Shown in pieces: positions 1-7,724 of a stretch of 64,000 bases of DNA (position 1 is its first letter; each line of letters starts with the position of its first letter). Made by a program: the position numbers and the translations under genes. The notes under the pieces are model-generated. The model was not told where the DNA came from. It did not search any database and saw only the letters and a program-made list of their open reading frames with translations. The stretch is from Myroides odoratus DSM 2801 (GTDB lineage: Bacteria > Bacteroidota > Bacteroidia > Flavobacteriales > Flavobacteriaceae), in the NCBI RefSeq assembly GCF_000243275.1, contig NZ_CM001437.1, forward strand, positions 673,388 through 737,387, written 5' to 3'.

Positions 1-893
1 TTGGTGGTGTTGGATTAGGAAAAACTCACTTAGCACATGCAATTGGTGTAGAAATCAAAGAATACTTTCCTGACAAAACTGTACTTTACATTTCTGCAGA
101 AGTATTTACACAACAATATGTGGACTCTGTTCGCAAACAAACAAGAAATGATTTCATCTATTTTTATCAATTAATTGATGTATTAATTGTCGATGATATT
201 CAATTCTTATCCGGTAAGTCGGGAACACAAGATGTATTTTTCCACATCTTCAACCACTTACACCAAAATGGAAAACAAGTTATCTTAACATCAGATAAGG
301 CTCCTGTTGACATGCAAGATATTGAGCAACGCTTATTATCTCGTTTTAAATGGGGATTATCTGCAGAGATTCAAACACCAGATTTTGAAACTAGAGTTAA
401 GATTGTTAAACATATTTTATACCGCGATGGTGTGACAATGCCAGAAAACATCATCGAGTATATGGCTAAAAATGTATCGACAAACGTTCGTGAATTAGAA
501 GGGGCTATTATCTCATTAATCGCTCAATCTTCCTTCAACAAACAAGAAGTTACTATTGATTTAGCTCGTCAAGTTATTGAGAAATTCATCAAGCATACGC
601 AAAAAGAAATTTCAATTGACTACATCCAAAAAGTGGTTTCTGATTACTTTGAAATGGATATTGAAACATTGAAATCAAAAACGCGTAAACGCAATATTGT
701 ACAAGCAAGACAATTAGCTATGTTCTTTGCTAAAAAGTACACGAAAGCTTCTTTGGCTAATATTGGTTCTCAAATAGGAAAACGCGATCACGCTACCGTA
801 TTACATGCATGTAAAACAGTAGATAACCTATTAGAAACGGATAAGGAATTCAAGAAATTCCACGATGAAATCAATCAAAAGTTCAATATGTAA
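1..893 (+). CDS. dnaA: Chromosomal replication initiator DnaA (3' part)
   Basis: DnaA binds DnaA boxes at oriC and opens the origin. The frame is open from the left edge, so the gene lacks its 5' end here. The first bases encode the Walker A loop (GGVGLGKTH), followed by Walker B (VLIVDDIQFL), the AAA+ sensor region, and the C-terminal domain 4 helix-turn-helix with the DnaA signature around GKRDHATVLHA. About 297 residues are visible; domains 1-2 and the start of domain 3 are outside the window. The stop codon overlaps the next start (TAATG), so the phosphatase gene is probably translationally coupled. The identification is secure. Confidence 0.97.
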   Translation, partial: GGVGLGKTHLAHAIGVEIKEYFPDKTVLYISAEVFTQQYVDSVRKQTRNDFIYFYQLIDVLIVDDIQFLSGKSGTQDVFFHIFNHLHQNGKQVILTSDKAPVDMQDIEQRLLSRFKWGLSAEIQTPDFETRVKIVKHILYRDGVTMPENIIEYMAKNVSTNVRELEGAIISLIAQSSFNKQEVTIDLARQVIEKFIKHTQKEISIDYIQKVVSDYFEMDIETLKSKTRKRNIVQARQLAMFFAKKYTKASLANIGSQIGKRDHATVLHACKTVDNLLETDKEFKKFHDEINQKFNM

Positions 894-1351
894 TGAAAAC
901 AAAAGTACTCATGGTCTGTTTAGGTAATATCTGTAGGTCACCCTTGGCCGAAGGTATTCTACAAGCTAAACTTCCCAAAGAAGACTTTTTAGTAGATTCT
1001 GCGGGCACTGGAAATTGGCATGTGGGTGAATTACCCGATCAACGTTCCATTGCAGTAGCTAGAAAATACGGTATTGACTTAACTACACAAAGAGCCAGAC
1101 AATTTAAAAAGAGTGATTTTTCTACTTTTGATTATATTTTTGTCATGGATCAATCGAATTACAACAATGTAGTTCAGTTGGCAGAAAAGCCAGAAGATGC
1201 ACAAAAGGTTCGCTTGTTATTGGATGTCATTCATCCAGGTAAAAAAGCAGAAGTTCCCGATCCGTATTACGGAGGTCCTGATGGATTTGAGCATGTTTTT
1301 CAACTGGTTGATGAAGCGTGTACGCTTATCGCTAAAGATTTAAAATCTTAG
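893..1351 (+). CDS. Low-molecular-weight protein-tyrosine phosphatase
   Basis: This 152-residue protein has the LMW-PTP signature CX5R near its start (Cys9 nucleophile and Arg15 in CLGNICRS) and the general-acid Asp123 in VPDPYYGG. It should dephosphorylate phosphotyrosine in the cytoplasm; the substrate is unknown. The length fits the family. Its ATG shares a base with the dnaA stop, so the two are one transcription unit that ends at the hairpin just downstream. Coupling to dnaA does not by itself imply a role in replication. Confidence 0.93.
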   Translation: MKTKVLMVCLGNICRSPLAEGILQAKLPKEDFLVDSAGTGNWHVGELPDQRSIAVARKYGIDLTTQRARQFKKSDFSTFDYIFVMDQSNYNNVVQLAEKPEDAQKVRLLLDVIHPGKKAEVPDPYYGGPDGFEHVFQLVDEACTLIAKDLKS

Positions 1352-1370
1352 TAATTTATATAATAGATTC

Positions 1371-1395
1371 AAGGAGGAAATTGTATTTCTTCCTT
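1371..1395 (+). terminator. Rho-independent terminator of dnaA-phosphatase operon
   Basis: An 11-bp stem (one G-T wobble) with a 3-base loop is followed by a T-rich run, 20 bases after the phosphatase stop. Confidence 0.6.
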
Positions 1396-1453
1396 TTATT
1401 TTTTCTAAACTGCTTTACTTACCTTTGTAGTTTAAACACAGTTCCAAAATATT

Positions 1454-2176
1454 ATGGATAAAGCCACTCAAACGGGAAACTTGTACATGATTCCGACCAC
1501 ATTGGGAGACAATGATCCCATGCAAGTACTTCCGCAAGCTGTTAAAGAGACAATTGATCGATTGACTATTTTCATCGTCGAAAATGAAAAAACAGTTCGA
1601 AAATTCATCAAGCGAATTGCACCAGATAAGAAACAATCGGAATTAATTTTATTCCCATTAAATAAACACACAGACCCTGCAACATACAAACAGTACATAC
1701 AGCCTTTACTAGAAGGCAAAGATGTAGGAGTCATTAGTGAAGCAGGTTGCCCGGGTATTGCTGATCCTGGCGCAACTATTGTTGAACTAGCGCACAAACA
1801 AAACATTCGCGTATTACCCTTAGTGGGACCATCTTCTATCCTACTTGCTCTGATGGCTTCTGGAATGAATGGGCAGAGTTTTGCCTTTAATGGTTATCTA
1901 CCCATAGATAAAAATGAGAAAAAAGGAGCTTTAAAAACGTTTGAACGTTTGTCTTTTGAAAAGAGTCAATCGCAAATCTTTATCGAAACTCCGTATAGAA
2001 ACAATCAACTGTTGCAAGATTTAATTCAAACCTTACATCCCAATACGCTACTGTGTATCGCTTGTGATATTACACTAGAAAGTGAATTCATCCAAACGAA
2101 ACCAATAGCTGCTTGGAAGAGAACTACAATTGATTTGCATAAAAGACCATGTATTTTTATTCTACATAAAAATTAA
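1454..2176 (+). CDS. RsmI-like SAM-dependent methyltransferase
   Basis: This 240-residue protein belongs to the tetrapyrrole methylase fold family. It has the glycine-rich SEAGCPGIADPGA stretch and the VGPSSILLALMASG segment typical of RsmI, the 16S rRNA C1402 2'-O-methyltransferase. It is shorter than usual RsmI (about 280) and the N-terminal segment is divergent, so it may be the second, RsmI-like paralogue common in Bacteroidota rather than the true rRNA enzyme. The substrate is therefore left open. The gene stands between the dnaA operon terminator and a VOC protein 8 bases downstream, with which it is probably cotranscribed. Confidence 0.8.
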   Translation: MDKATQTGNLYMIPTTLGDNDPMQVLPQAVKETIDRLTIFIVENEKTVRKFIKRIAPDKKQSELILFPLNKHTDPATYKQYIQPLLEGKDVGVISEAGCPGIADPGATIVELAHKQNIRVLPLVGPSSILLALMASGMNGQSFAFNGYLPIDKNEKKGALKTFERLSFEKSQSQIFIETPYRNNQLLQDLIQTLHPNTLLCIACDITLESEFIQTKPIAAWKRTTIDLHKRPCIFILHKN

Positions 2177-2184
2177 AATTCCAA

Positions 2185-2568
2185 ATGAATGTAGCGTCTT
2201 ATTTTGAAATTCCCGTTACCGATATGCCACGTGCTATTGAATTTTATAGTGCGGTATTTGAAGTAACCTTAGAAGAAGATTTTTTTGACAACCTTGAAAT
2301 GGCTTATTTTCCTTTTGACACACAAGCAAAAGGCATCAGTGGTGCTTTGGTAAAAGGAGATATTTACAAACCTACCCATAAAGGTGTTTTACTGTATTTC
2401 AATACCTTTGATATTGAACAAACAATACAACGCGCGGTACACCAAGGTGCCAAAATCCTCTTTCCTATTCATCGACATGAAAACGCGGGTTTTGCCGTTG
2501 CTGAATTTGAGGATTCTGAAGGCAATCGCATTGGATTACATCAAATCTTATTGGAAGTAGGAGAATAG
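2185..2568 (+). CDS. VOC family (glyoxalase-like) protein
   Basis: This 127-residue protein is a single vicinal-oxygen-chelate module: an N-terminal YFEIPVTDMPRAIEFYSAVF strand-helix and a C-terminal EFEDSEGNRIGLHQ strand are the hallmarks. Such proteins include glyoxalases, dioxygenases and resistance proteins, and the exact reaction cannot be read from the sequence. It starts 8 bases after the methyltransferase and the unit ends at a strong bidirectional hairpin. Confidence 0.88.
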   Translation: MNVASYFEIPVTDMPRAIEFYSAVFEVTLEEDFFDNLEMAYFPFDTQAKGISGALVKGDIYKPTHKGVLLYFNTFDIEQTIQRAVHQGAKILFPIHRHENAGFAVAEFEDSEGNRIGLHQILLEVGE

Positions 2569-2605
2569 AACGGAATGATGAAATCATTTTGACCTACTGA
2601 AAGTA

Positions 2606-2654
2606 GCTATAAAACAAAAGCGAAAGATTTTATCTTTCGCTTTTGTTTTATAGC
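2606..2654. terminator. Strong bidirectional terminator
   Basis: A perfect 23-bp inverted repeat with a 3-base loop sits between convergent genes. T runs occur on both strands, so it can end the VOC gene on the plus strand and the redoxin gene on the minus strand. Confidence 0.85.
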
Positions 2655-2689
2655 CTATTTCTCATCTTCAATTTCCCTTCTCCAATACA

Positions 2690-3364
2690 TTATTTTTTTA
2701 CCTTAATTGTACAACCAATAGCTACAGTTGTCGTTTGTTCAATTGCTTTTCCTGCCAGTAAAGCATCGACTGCTTTTTCTACGTATTTTTCAGAAACTTG
2801 ACTTGCATCTTCATAGTTATCGTCAATAGCTCCGATGTATTTCACAACATTTTTATCTCCTTCTTTTTGCAAGATAAAAACATGTGGTGTTTTTGTTGCT
2901 CCATATTGTGGATAAATCTTTTGTCCTTCATCTAATAAATAAGGAAATGTAAATCCTTTTTCTTTCGCTCTCACTTTCATTAACTCCAATCCGTCTTCTG
3001 GCTGAGCAACTGGATCATTCGGATTAATCGCCACGACTGGATACCCCAATGTCTTATATTTTTGATCTAAAGCGACAATGCGTTCTTCATACGCTTGTGC
3101 ATAAGGGCAGTGGTTACAAGTAAAAATAACGATATACCCTTTCGCTTCAGCAAAATCAGCTAAACGGTGTTGTTGACCATCTGTTCCGATTAAACTAAAA
3201 TCAGTCGCCACATCCCCAATTTTATATCCTGAAACCTCTTTAAAGTCATTTACAGGCTCGATTACCTCTTCTGTAGGGTCAATAGCCTTAATTTTGTTTG
3301 GATCCTTCTTACAAGCCATAAAAGCAAGGCTGCACAGTACTGCTAAACCAACATTTTTCAACAT
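2690..3364 (-). CDS. Thioredoxin-like (AhpC/TSA-type) lipoprotein
   Basis: This 224-residue protein starts with a lipoprotein signal (LAFMAC lipobox, Cys17), so it is anchored in an envelope membrane. The rest is a thioredoxin fold of the AhpC/TSA type; FTCNHCPYA holds a CxxC-like pair (CNHC). It probably acts as a thiol oxidoreductase in the periplasm. It starts 12 bases after the TlpA-like gene and the two form an operon of envelope redox lipoproteins ending at the terminator at 2606-2654. Confidence 0.85.
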   Translation of the reverse strand: MLKNVGLAVLCSLAFMACKKDPNKIKAIDPTEEVIEPVNDFKEVSGYKIGDVATDFSLIGTDGQQHRLADFAEAKGYIVIFTCNHCPYAQAYEERIVALDQKYKTLGYPVVAINPNDPVAQPEDGLELMKVRAKEKGFTFPYLLDEGQKIYPQYGATKTPHVFILQKEGDKNVVKYIGAIDDNYEDASQVSEKYVEKAVDALLAGKAIEQTTTVAIGCTIKVKK

Positions 3365-3376
3365 AATTTTATTTTT

Positions 3377-3877
3377 TTATTGCGTTAATTTTTTAAGTTC
3401 TTCATAAGTGAGTATTCCTTCATGGAAATACACTTGTTTACCATTCTTATATATAGCTGTAGCGGGAATAGCTCCACTCCAAGATTTGTGAATAGCGGGA
3501 ATCCATTCATTCATCCGTTTCACATCTGCCAATACTACCACAGGAGGGGTTAACTGATGTGCTGCAACAAAAGGTTTTACTTTGGTTTCAAAATCGCGAG
3601 CTCGATCCAAACTAACCAAAACCATTTCAAAATCAGTTCGCTCTTTATTTTCATTGTACAATTGAACAAAATCAGGTAATTCTTTTACACAAGGTACACA
3701 CCAAGTGGCCCAAAAATTAACCACGTACATTTTGTCATCTTGGTGATTAACAGCTTCTAAAAGTACATGATAATCCTCCACGACTCCTTCTAATCCAAAA
3801 GGTTCTTTTTGTACCTCTCCTTTCTTGCAACCTACTGCTATGAAGAAGAGTAAACTTAGTATTACATATCTAGTCAT
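3377..3877 (-). CDS. TlpA-family disulfide reductase lipoprotein
   Basis: This 166-residue protein has a lipobox ending at Cys17 (IAVGC) and a thioredoxin fold with the active site FWATWCVPCVKELP (WCVPC). It is expected to reduce disulfides or recycle cytochrome c maturation or other envelope proteins. It is the first gene of a two-gene operon with the neighbouring redoxin lipoprotein. Confidence 0.9.
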   Translation of the reverse strand: MTRYVILSLLFFIAVGCKKGEVQKEPFGLEGVVEDYHVLLEAVNHQDDKMYVVNFWATWCVPCVKELPDFVQLYNENKERTDFEMVLVSLDRARDFETKVKPFVAAHQLTPPVVVLADVKRMNEWIPAIHKSWSGAIPATAIYKNGKQVYFHEGILTYEELKKLTQ

Positions 3878-3980
3878 CTAATCTATACTTATGAGTCTCT
3901 AACAAATATAATTTTTTTTTATGAGGGTGTGTTTTCGTTTTTTACTTTTATCGCATTGTGCTAGGTAAAAACCGCAAACA

Positions 3981-4010
3981 AAAATAGCGAAGCAGAAGCT
4001 TCGCTATTTT
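3981..4010 (-). terminator. Terminator of the small membrane protein gene
   Basis: A perfect 13-bp stem with a 4-base loop lies 33 bases past the 3' end of the minus-strand gene at 4043-4360. The flanking A/T runs fit a Rho-independent terminator. Confidence 0.75.
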
Positions 4011-4042
4011 AATATTTCTTTATCTGATGGACTGATCCAGTC

Positions 4043-4360
4043 TTACTTTGTTTTTTCTTTGGGGTAAATAAACCCTAATCCCATTCGAGTCAACATTTTT
4101 TTTACGAAATTCCAAAAGAATTCACGTTGCCCAAATAAAGTTCCGATGCAAATCAAGATGACTTTATACATGGGGAAAATAATTAAAACATATAGCACCC
4201 AATACAACAAAGGATGGGTCAATCCTCTTTCTATTCCTAAATAAGTCAAGATAGGTTTCGAAATAAACGCTGCTGTTGAACCCGTAATTGCAAATACGAT
4301 TACTATTATTACAACTTGAAAATTAGAAGTAAGTCCCCAACGTTGCTTTAACTTTTCCAT
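4043..4360 (-). CDS. Small two-TM membrane protein (DUF6787-like)
   Basis: This 105-residue protein has two hydrophobic segments (about residues 15-35 and 50-75) and a basic C-terminus, which fits a small inner-membrane protein. It resembles a family common in Flavobacteriia that I remember as DUF6787; the family name is from memory. No catalytic motif is visible and the function is unknown. It is a single gene with its own terminator. Confidence 0.7.
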   Translation of the reverse strand: MEKLKQRWGLTSNFQVVIIVIVFAITGSTAAFISKPILTYLGIERGLTHPLLYWVLYVLIIFPMYKVILICIGTLFGQREFFWNFVKKMLTRMGLGFIYPKEKTK

Positions 4361-4428
4361 TTATTTATTTTAAATCTAAACAAAAGTAGTGCTTTTTTTG
4401 AGTAGTAAAAAACTAATTTTTACTTAAA

Positions 4429-4460
4429 TATAAAAGCCATTCAAATGAATGGCTTTTATA
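4429..4460 (-). terminator. Terminator of threonine aldolase gene
   Basis: A perfect 14-bp stem with a 4-base loop ends 4 bases past the aldolase stop codon on the minus strand. Confidence 0.75.
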
Positions 4461-4464
4461 TTTT

Positions 4465-5490
4465 TTATAGTTCAATTTGATTCAGTGTTTCTAGTACATA
4501 TTCATGCATCACTTCGCGATAATCTAAATGCGTTACAATACGCAACCATCCTTTGCCGATTTCGCTAATTAGGATGTTTTTTTGTTTGAGTTTATCTAAA
4601 AAGGGTTTGATATTCGCATCATCTTCCAATCGAAAAACCAAAATATTTGTTTGTACAGGCAAAATCTCTTTTACCCATGTTTTTTTATTGAGTAACATTT
4701 CAATTTGCTTGGCGCGATAATGGTCTCGTTGTAGGCGACTTACATTATTTTTTAACGCAAACAAAGCGGCAGACGTTAAGTATCCTGTTTGTCTCATCCC
4801 TCCACCCATTACTTTTCTCAAGCGAATGGCACGTTGAATCAATTCTTTAGATCCTAATAACACAGAACCTACAGGAGCTCCTAAGCTCTTAGAAAAACAA
4901 ACAGAAATGGTATCAAATAGCGCTCCAAACTGTGTTGGATGCTGAGATTTAGCTACTAAAGCATTCCACAAACGTGCACCGTCTAAATGCAATTTGATAT
5001 TGCGCGCTTCACATACTTCTTTGATACGTTCAATTTCACTCAACTCATAACAAGCTCCGCCACCCATATTTGTCGTATTTTCTAAACAAACTAATTTGGT
5101 AACAGGTAAATGGATATTGTTAGGATCGGTATAGTGATAGAGTACATCTTCAGCTGTAATTCGTCCGCGATCTCCATCAACTAAGGCACTACTTACCCCG
5201 TGATTCACCGCAGCTCCTCCGCCTTCAAACTGATAAATATGGGAACTTCGATCACAAATCAATTGATCTCCGGGTTGTGTATGTAATTTGATAGCAACTT
5301 GATTAGCCATAGTTCCCGAAGGGAAAAACAAAGCAGCTTCCATTCCAAACAATTCAGCCACAGCCGTTTCTAATTCATTGGTACTACCATCTTGTTTATA
5401 AACATCGTCTCCTACTCTCGCTTTCAACATATAATTTAACATTTCAGGAGTAGGCTTTGTAATTGTATCGCTAATTAAATTAATTTCCAT
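4465..5490 (-). CDS. ltaE: Low-specificity L-threonine aldolase
   Basis: A PLP enzyme of fold type I that cleaves L-threonine or allo-threonine to glycine and acetaldehyde. The N-terminus (NLISDTITKPTPEML), the PSGTMANQ loop, the HLDGARLWNA aspartate and the SVCFSKSLGAPVGS lysine are typical. The frame stays open further upstream, but that extension would run through the start of prfB on the other strand. The ATG at 5490 gives 341 residues and the usual family start. It is transcribed divergently from prfB with only 46 bases between the start codons. Confidence 0.93.
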   Translation of the reverse strand: MEINLISDTITKPTPEMLNYMLKARVGDDVYKQDGSTNELETAVAELFGMEAALFFPSGTMANQVAIKLHTQPGDQLICDRSSHIYQFEGGGAAVNHGVSSALVDGDRGRITAEDVLYHYTDPNNIHLPVTKLVCLENTTNMGGGACYELSEIERIKEVCEARNIKLHLDGARLWNALVAKSQHPTQFGALFDTISVCFSKSLGAPVGSVLLGSKELIQRAIRLRKVMGGGMRQTGYLTSAALFALKNNVSRLQRDHYRAKQIEMLLNKKTWVKEILPVQTNILVFRLEDDANIKPFLDKLKQKNILISEIGKGWLRIVTHLDYREVMHEYVLETLNQIEL

Positions 5491-5536
5491 AAATTCGCAG
5501 GAATAAGTATTTTTGCTTGTAAAAGTATTAAAAATT

Positions 5537-6632
5537 ATGGTAACCACAGAACAACAGAAGGACATTATTGATCGCCTTGGTGCGTTAAGGAGGTATCTTT
5601 GACGTCGATAAGAAGTTAATTGAAATTGCAAACGAAGAAGAAAAAACGTTTGCTCCTGACTTTTGGAATAATTCAAAAGAAGCTGAAATTATTGTCAAAA
5701 ACCTAAAATCCAAGAAAAAATGGATTGAGGATTATGAGCAAGCCAAAAATTATTTGGAAGAGCTTCAGATTCTAATTGAATTCTACAACGCCAAAGAAGT
5801 AACGGAAGAAGAAGTTGTAGAACAATATAAGAGTACACTCGAACTAATTGAGAATTTGGAATTCAAAAACATGTTATCCGATGAAGGAGATAACATGAGT
5901 GCTGTCTTGCAAATTACCGCTGGTGCTGGTGGAACAGAGAGTTGCGATTGGGCTGCTATGTTGATGCGTATGTACATCATGTGGTCTGATAACAGCGGGT
6001 ATAAAGTGAAGGAACTCAACTATCAAGAAGGTGAGGTTGCAGGTGTAAAAACGGTAACCTTAGAAATTGAAGGCGAGTTTGCTTTTGGTTACTTAAAGGG
6101 TGAAAATGGTGTACATCGCTTAGTTCGTATTTCTCCTTTTGACAGTAATGCCAAACGTCATACTTCTTTTGCCTCTGTTTACGTGTATCCATTAGCCGAT
6201 GACACGATTGAAATTGAAATTAGCCCTTCAGATATTTCTTGGGAAACCATGCGTTCTAGTGGCGCGGGTGGACAAAACGTAAACAAAGTAGAAACTGCGG
6301 TTCGTTTACGACACCACCCAACGGGTATTATCATTGAAAATTCTGAAACACGTTCTCAATTAGACAATAAAATCAAAGCGATGCAGCTCTTAAAATCTCA
6401 ACTTTACGAAATTGAGTTGAAGAAAAAACAAGCCATGCGCGATGAGATTGAAGCCAATAAGAAGAAAATTGAATGGGGATCGCAAATTCGCAATTACGTT
6501 ATGCATCCGTATAAATTAGTCAAAGATGTCCGAACAGGCCATGAAACAACAGATGTTGATTCGGTGATGGACGGTGAAATTGACGCTTTCTTAAAAGCGT
6601 ATTTGATGATGATGGGACAACAAGAAGAATAA
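5537..6632 (+). CDS. prfB: Peptide chain release factor 2, with programmed +1 frameshift
   Basis: RF2 ends translation at UGA and UAA. The 5' frame begins at ATG 5537 and meets an in-frame TGA at 5600-5602 after 21 codons, within the classic shift site: an AGGAGG Shine-Dalgarno-like element at 5588-5593, then TAT CTT TGA C. A +1 slip at CTT moves reading to the frame starting at 5601 and gives a 364-residue protein. SPF (residues 199-201) is the RF2 stop-codon recognition tripeptide, and GGQ (244-246) is the peptidyl-tRNA hydrolysis motif. The shift gives autoregulation: low RF2 means slow TGA decoding and more shifting. A 3' terminator follows directly. Confidence 0.97.
5588..5603 (+). promoter_or_regulatory. 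RF2 programmed +1 frameshift site
   Basis: The site contains AGGAGG, a 3-base spacer (TAT), CTT, the in-frame TGA stop and a following C. This is the same arrangement as the classic bacterial prfB recoding site. The internal Shine-Dalgarno element pairs with 16S rRNA and stimulates the slip. Confidence 0.95.
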
Positions 6633-6668
6633 AAAAAAGTGCTAACCAAGAAGGTTAGCACTTTTTTT
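6632..6668 (+). terminator. Terminator of prfB
   Basis: A 16-bp perfect stem (A7 + GTGCTAACC) with a 5-base loop is followed by T residues. It starts at the prfB stop codon. Confidence 0.85.
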
Positions 6669-6702
6669 ATATCATTGCGAAGGTTGTTTTTTGTGAGGTA
6701 AG

Positions 6703-6784
6703 GGTTATGAGTTAAAGGTTATGAGTTAAAGGTTATGAGTTAAAGGTTATGAGTTAAAGATTATGAGTTAAAGGTTATGAGTTT
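6703..6784. repeat. 14-bp tandem repeat array (GGTTATGAGTTAAA)
   Basis: Five full copies and one truncated copy of a 14-base unit run head to tail; one copy differs by a single base (GA for GG at its start). There are no spacers, so it is not a CRISPR array. It lies between the prfB terminator and the low-complexity tract downstream of the repressor gene. Confidence 0.95.
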
Positions 6785-6873
6785 GTCGATTATCTCTCAT
6801 CACCTCACCCATTCTCATCACCTCACCTGTTCTCATCGCCTAACCCTCTCATCGCCTCACCTTCTCCACTCCT
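6785..6873. repeat. Degenerate CTCATCACCTCACC-type low-complexity tract
   Basis: About five imperfect copies of a roughly 15-base unit (TCTCATCRCCTCACC) lie immediately downstream of the minus-strand repressor gene. Read in that gene's direction, the motif is GGTGAGGTGATGAGA, the same family as the tract after dnaE at 11820-12085. No gene is credible here. Confidence 0.8.
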
Positions 6874-7641
6874 TTAATTCACCTTTTTCATTACATCTTT
6901 CAACATGTGGCGAATTTCCTGAAACATTGCTTTGGTATCTGCCTCTCCTAAATCTTCTGGTTTAAATTCTTCTGTAGCGATACTCGAAGCATACTCCCAA
7001 ATTTCCAAGATATCATAGGCCTTAATGCGGTACGGTTCATAAAATGTATTATCCGAATGCAATTCATACGTTTCCTTATCAATGCGGTACACGCGTTTGT
7101 ACACTACCCCTTCATTTGCGGTCATAATAATATACGTTCGCCCATTGCGGATATCCTCTAATTGCTCGATATAACTGCCAATAATAAACGAACCTTCCTG
7201 ATGTGGAGGCATAGAATCTCCCTCAATCGGAAAAGCCCTGTATTTGCCCTCTCGCAGAAAAGGCAATGAAATCTGATCGAGGTTCTGAATAAATTCTGGA
7301 TCAGCATATCCAGATAAATATCCTGCTCTTGCTTTATGTGGAATTATTTCGATAAAATTATTGCCATTGGGATCTACCATAATCGGCAATAAAATACGAT
7401 TATCCTCTAATTTTAATAAATCCTGCATAGGTACCTTTCTCAAATCAACTGAAATGAGTAGATCCACACTCACATGAAAATAGCGAGAGATTTTCAACAA
7501 AACTTCCAAAGGAGGTTCAGAGGCTCCTTCTTCATATTTTGAGTAACGGGCACGCGTAATAAGTAGCGAATCGGCTACTTTTTGCTGAGACAATTCTTTC
7601 TGTGCTCGTAAATACCTGATGTTATCTGATAAGTATGACAT
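6874..7641 (-). CDS. LexA/CI-like autocleaving XRE repressor (S24 family)
   Basis: This 255-residue protein has an N-terminal XRE helix-turn-helix (about residues 6-62) and a C-terminal S24 peptidase domain with the catalytic pair Ser143 (GDSM) and Lys182 (VYKR). An Ala106-Gly107 pair in KARAGYLSG stands where LexA/UmuD-type proteins cut themselves. It should repress the divergent dinB-dnaE operon and inactivate itself when RecA filaments form on damaged DNA. Flavobacteria often lack classical lexA, so this may be the local SOS switch. Two operator-like palindromes lie just upstream and would also give autorepression. RecA dependence is inferred from the family. Confidence 0.9.
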   Translation of the reverse strand: MSYLSDNIRYLRAQKELSQQKVADSLLITRARYSKYEEGASEPPLEVLLKISRYFHVSVDLLISVDLRKVPMQDLLKLEDNRILLPIMVDPNGNNFIEIIPHKARAGYLSGYADPEFIQNLDQISLPFLREGKYRAFPIEGDSMPPHQEGSFIIGSYIEQLEDIRNGRTYIIMTANEGVVYKRVYRIDKETYELHSDNTFYEPYRIKAYDILEIWEYASSIATEEFKPEDLGEADTKAMFQEIRHMLKDVMKKVN

Positions 7642-7660
7642 TTGCTATTATTTATAGCAT
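7642..7660. promoter_or_regulatory. Putative repressor operator O1
   Basis: TTGCTA-N7-TAGCAT, which contains the perfect inverted repeat TGCTAT-N5-ATAGCA. It abuts the start codon of the S24 repressor gene, so binding would block repressor expression. The same architecture recurs 34 bases away at 7676-7694. Confidence 0.6.
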
Positions 7661-7675
7661 CAAATATATTAATAA

Positions 7676-7694
7676 TTGCTAACATACGTAGTAA
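7676..7694. promoter_or_regulatory. Putative repressor operator O2, overlapping dinB -7 element
   Basis: TTGCTA-N7-TAGTAA matches the layout of O1. Its right end overlaps a TAAGTTTG sequence (7692-7699) that fits the Bacteroidota -7 consensus TAnnTTTG for the dinB-dnaE operon. No well-spaced -33 TTG is visible, so the promoter call is weak; the operator call rests on the pairing with O1. Confidence 0.55.
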
Positions 7695-7724
7695 GTTTGT
7701 TTAAAATAATTTACTATTAGGAAG

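Noticed and set aside
5491..5676. N-terminal extension of the threonine aldolase to 403 residues
   Set aside because: The extension is antisense to the start of prfB and its frameshift site, and the family begins at the ATG at 5490.
5601..6632. prfB as a frameshifted pseudogene
   Set aside because: The stop at 5600 lies in the canonical programmed +1 site, and both catalytic motifs are intact downstream.
6703..6784. Possible CRISPR array
   Set aside because: The 14-base units are directly adjacent with no unique spacers, and no cas genes are present.
6777..6965. 62-codon frame on the plus strand, SHHLTHSHHLT-rich
   Set aside because: It is a translation of the CTCATCACC repeat and runs antisense into the repressor gene.
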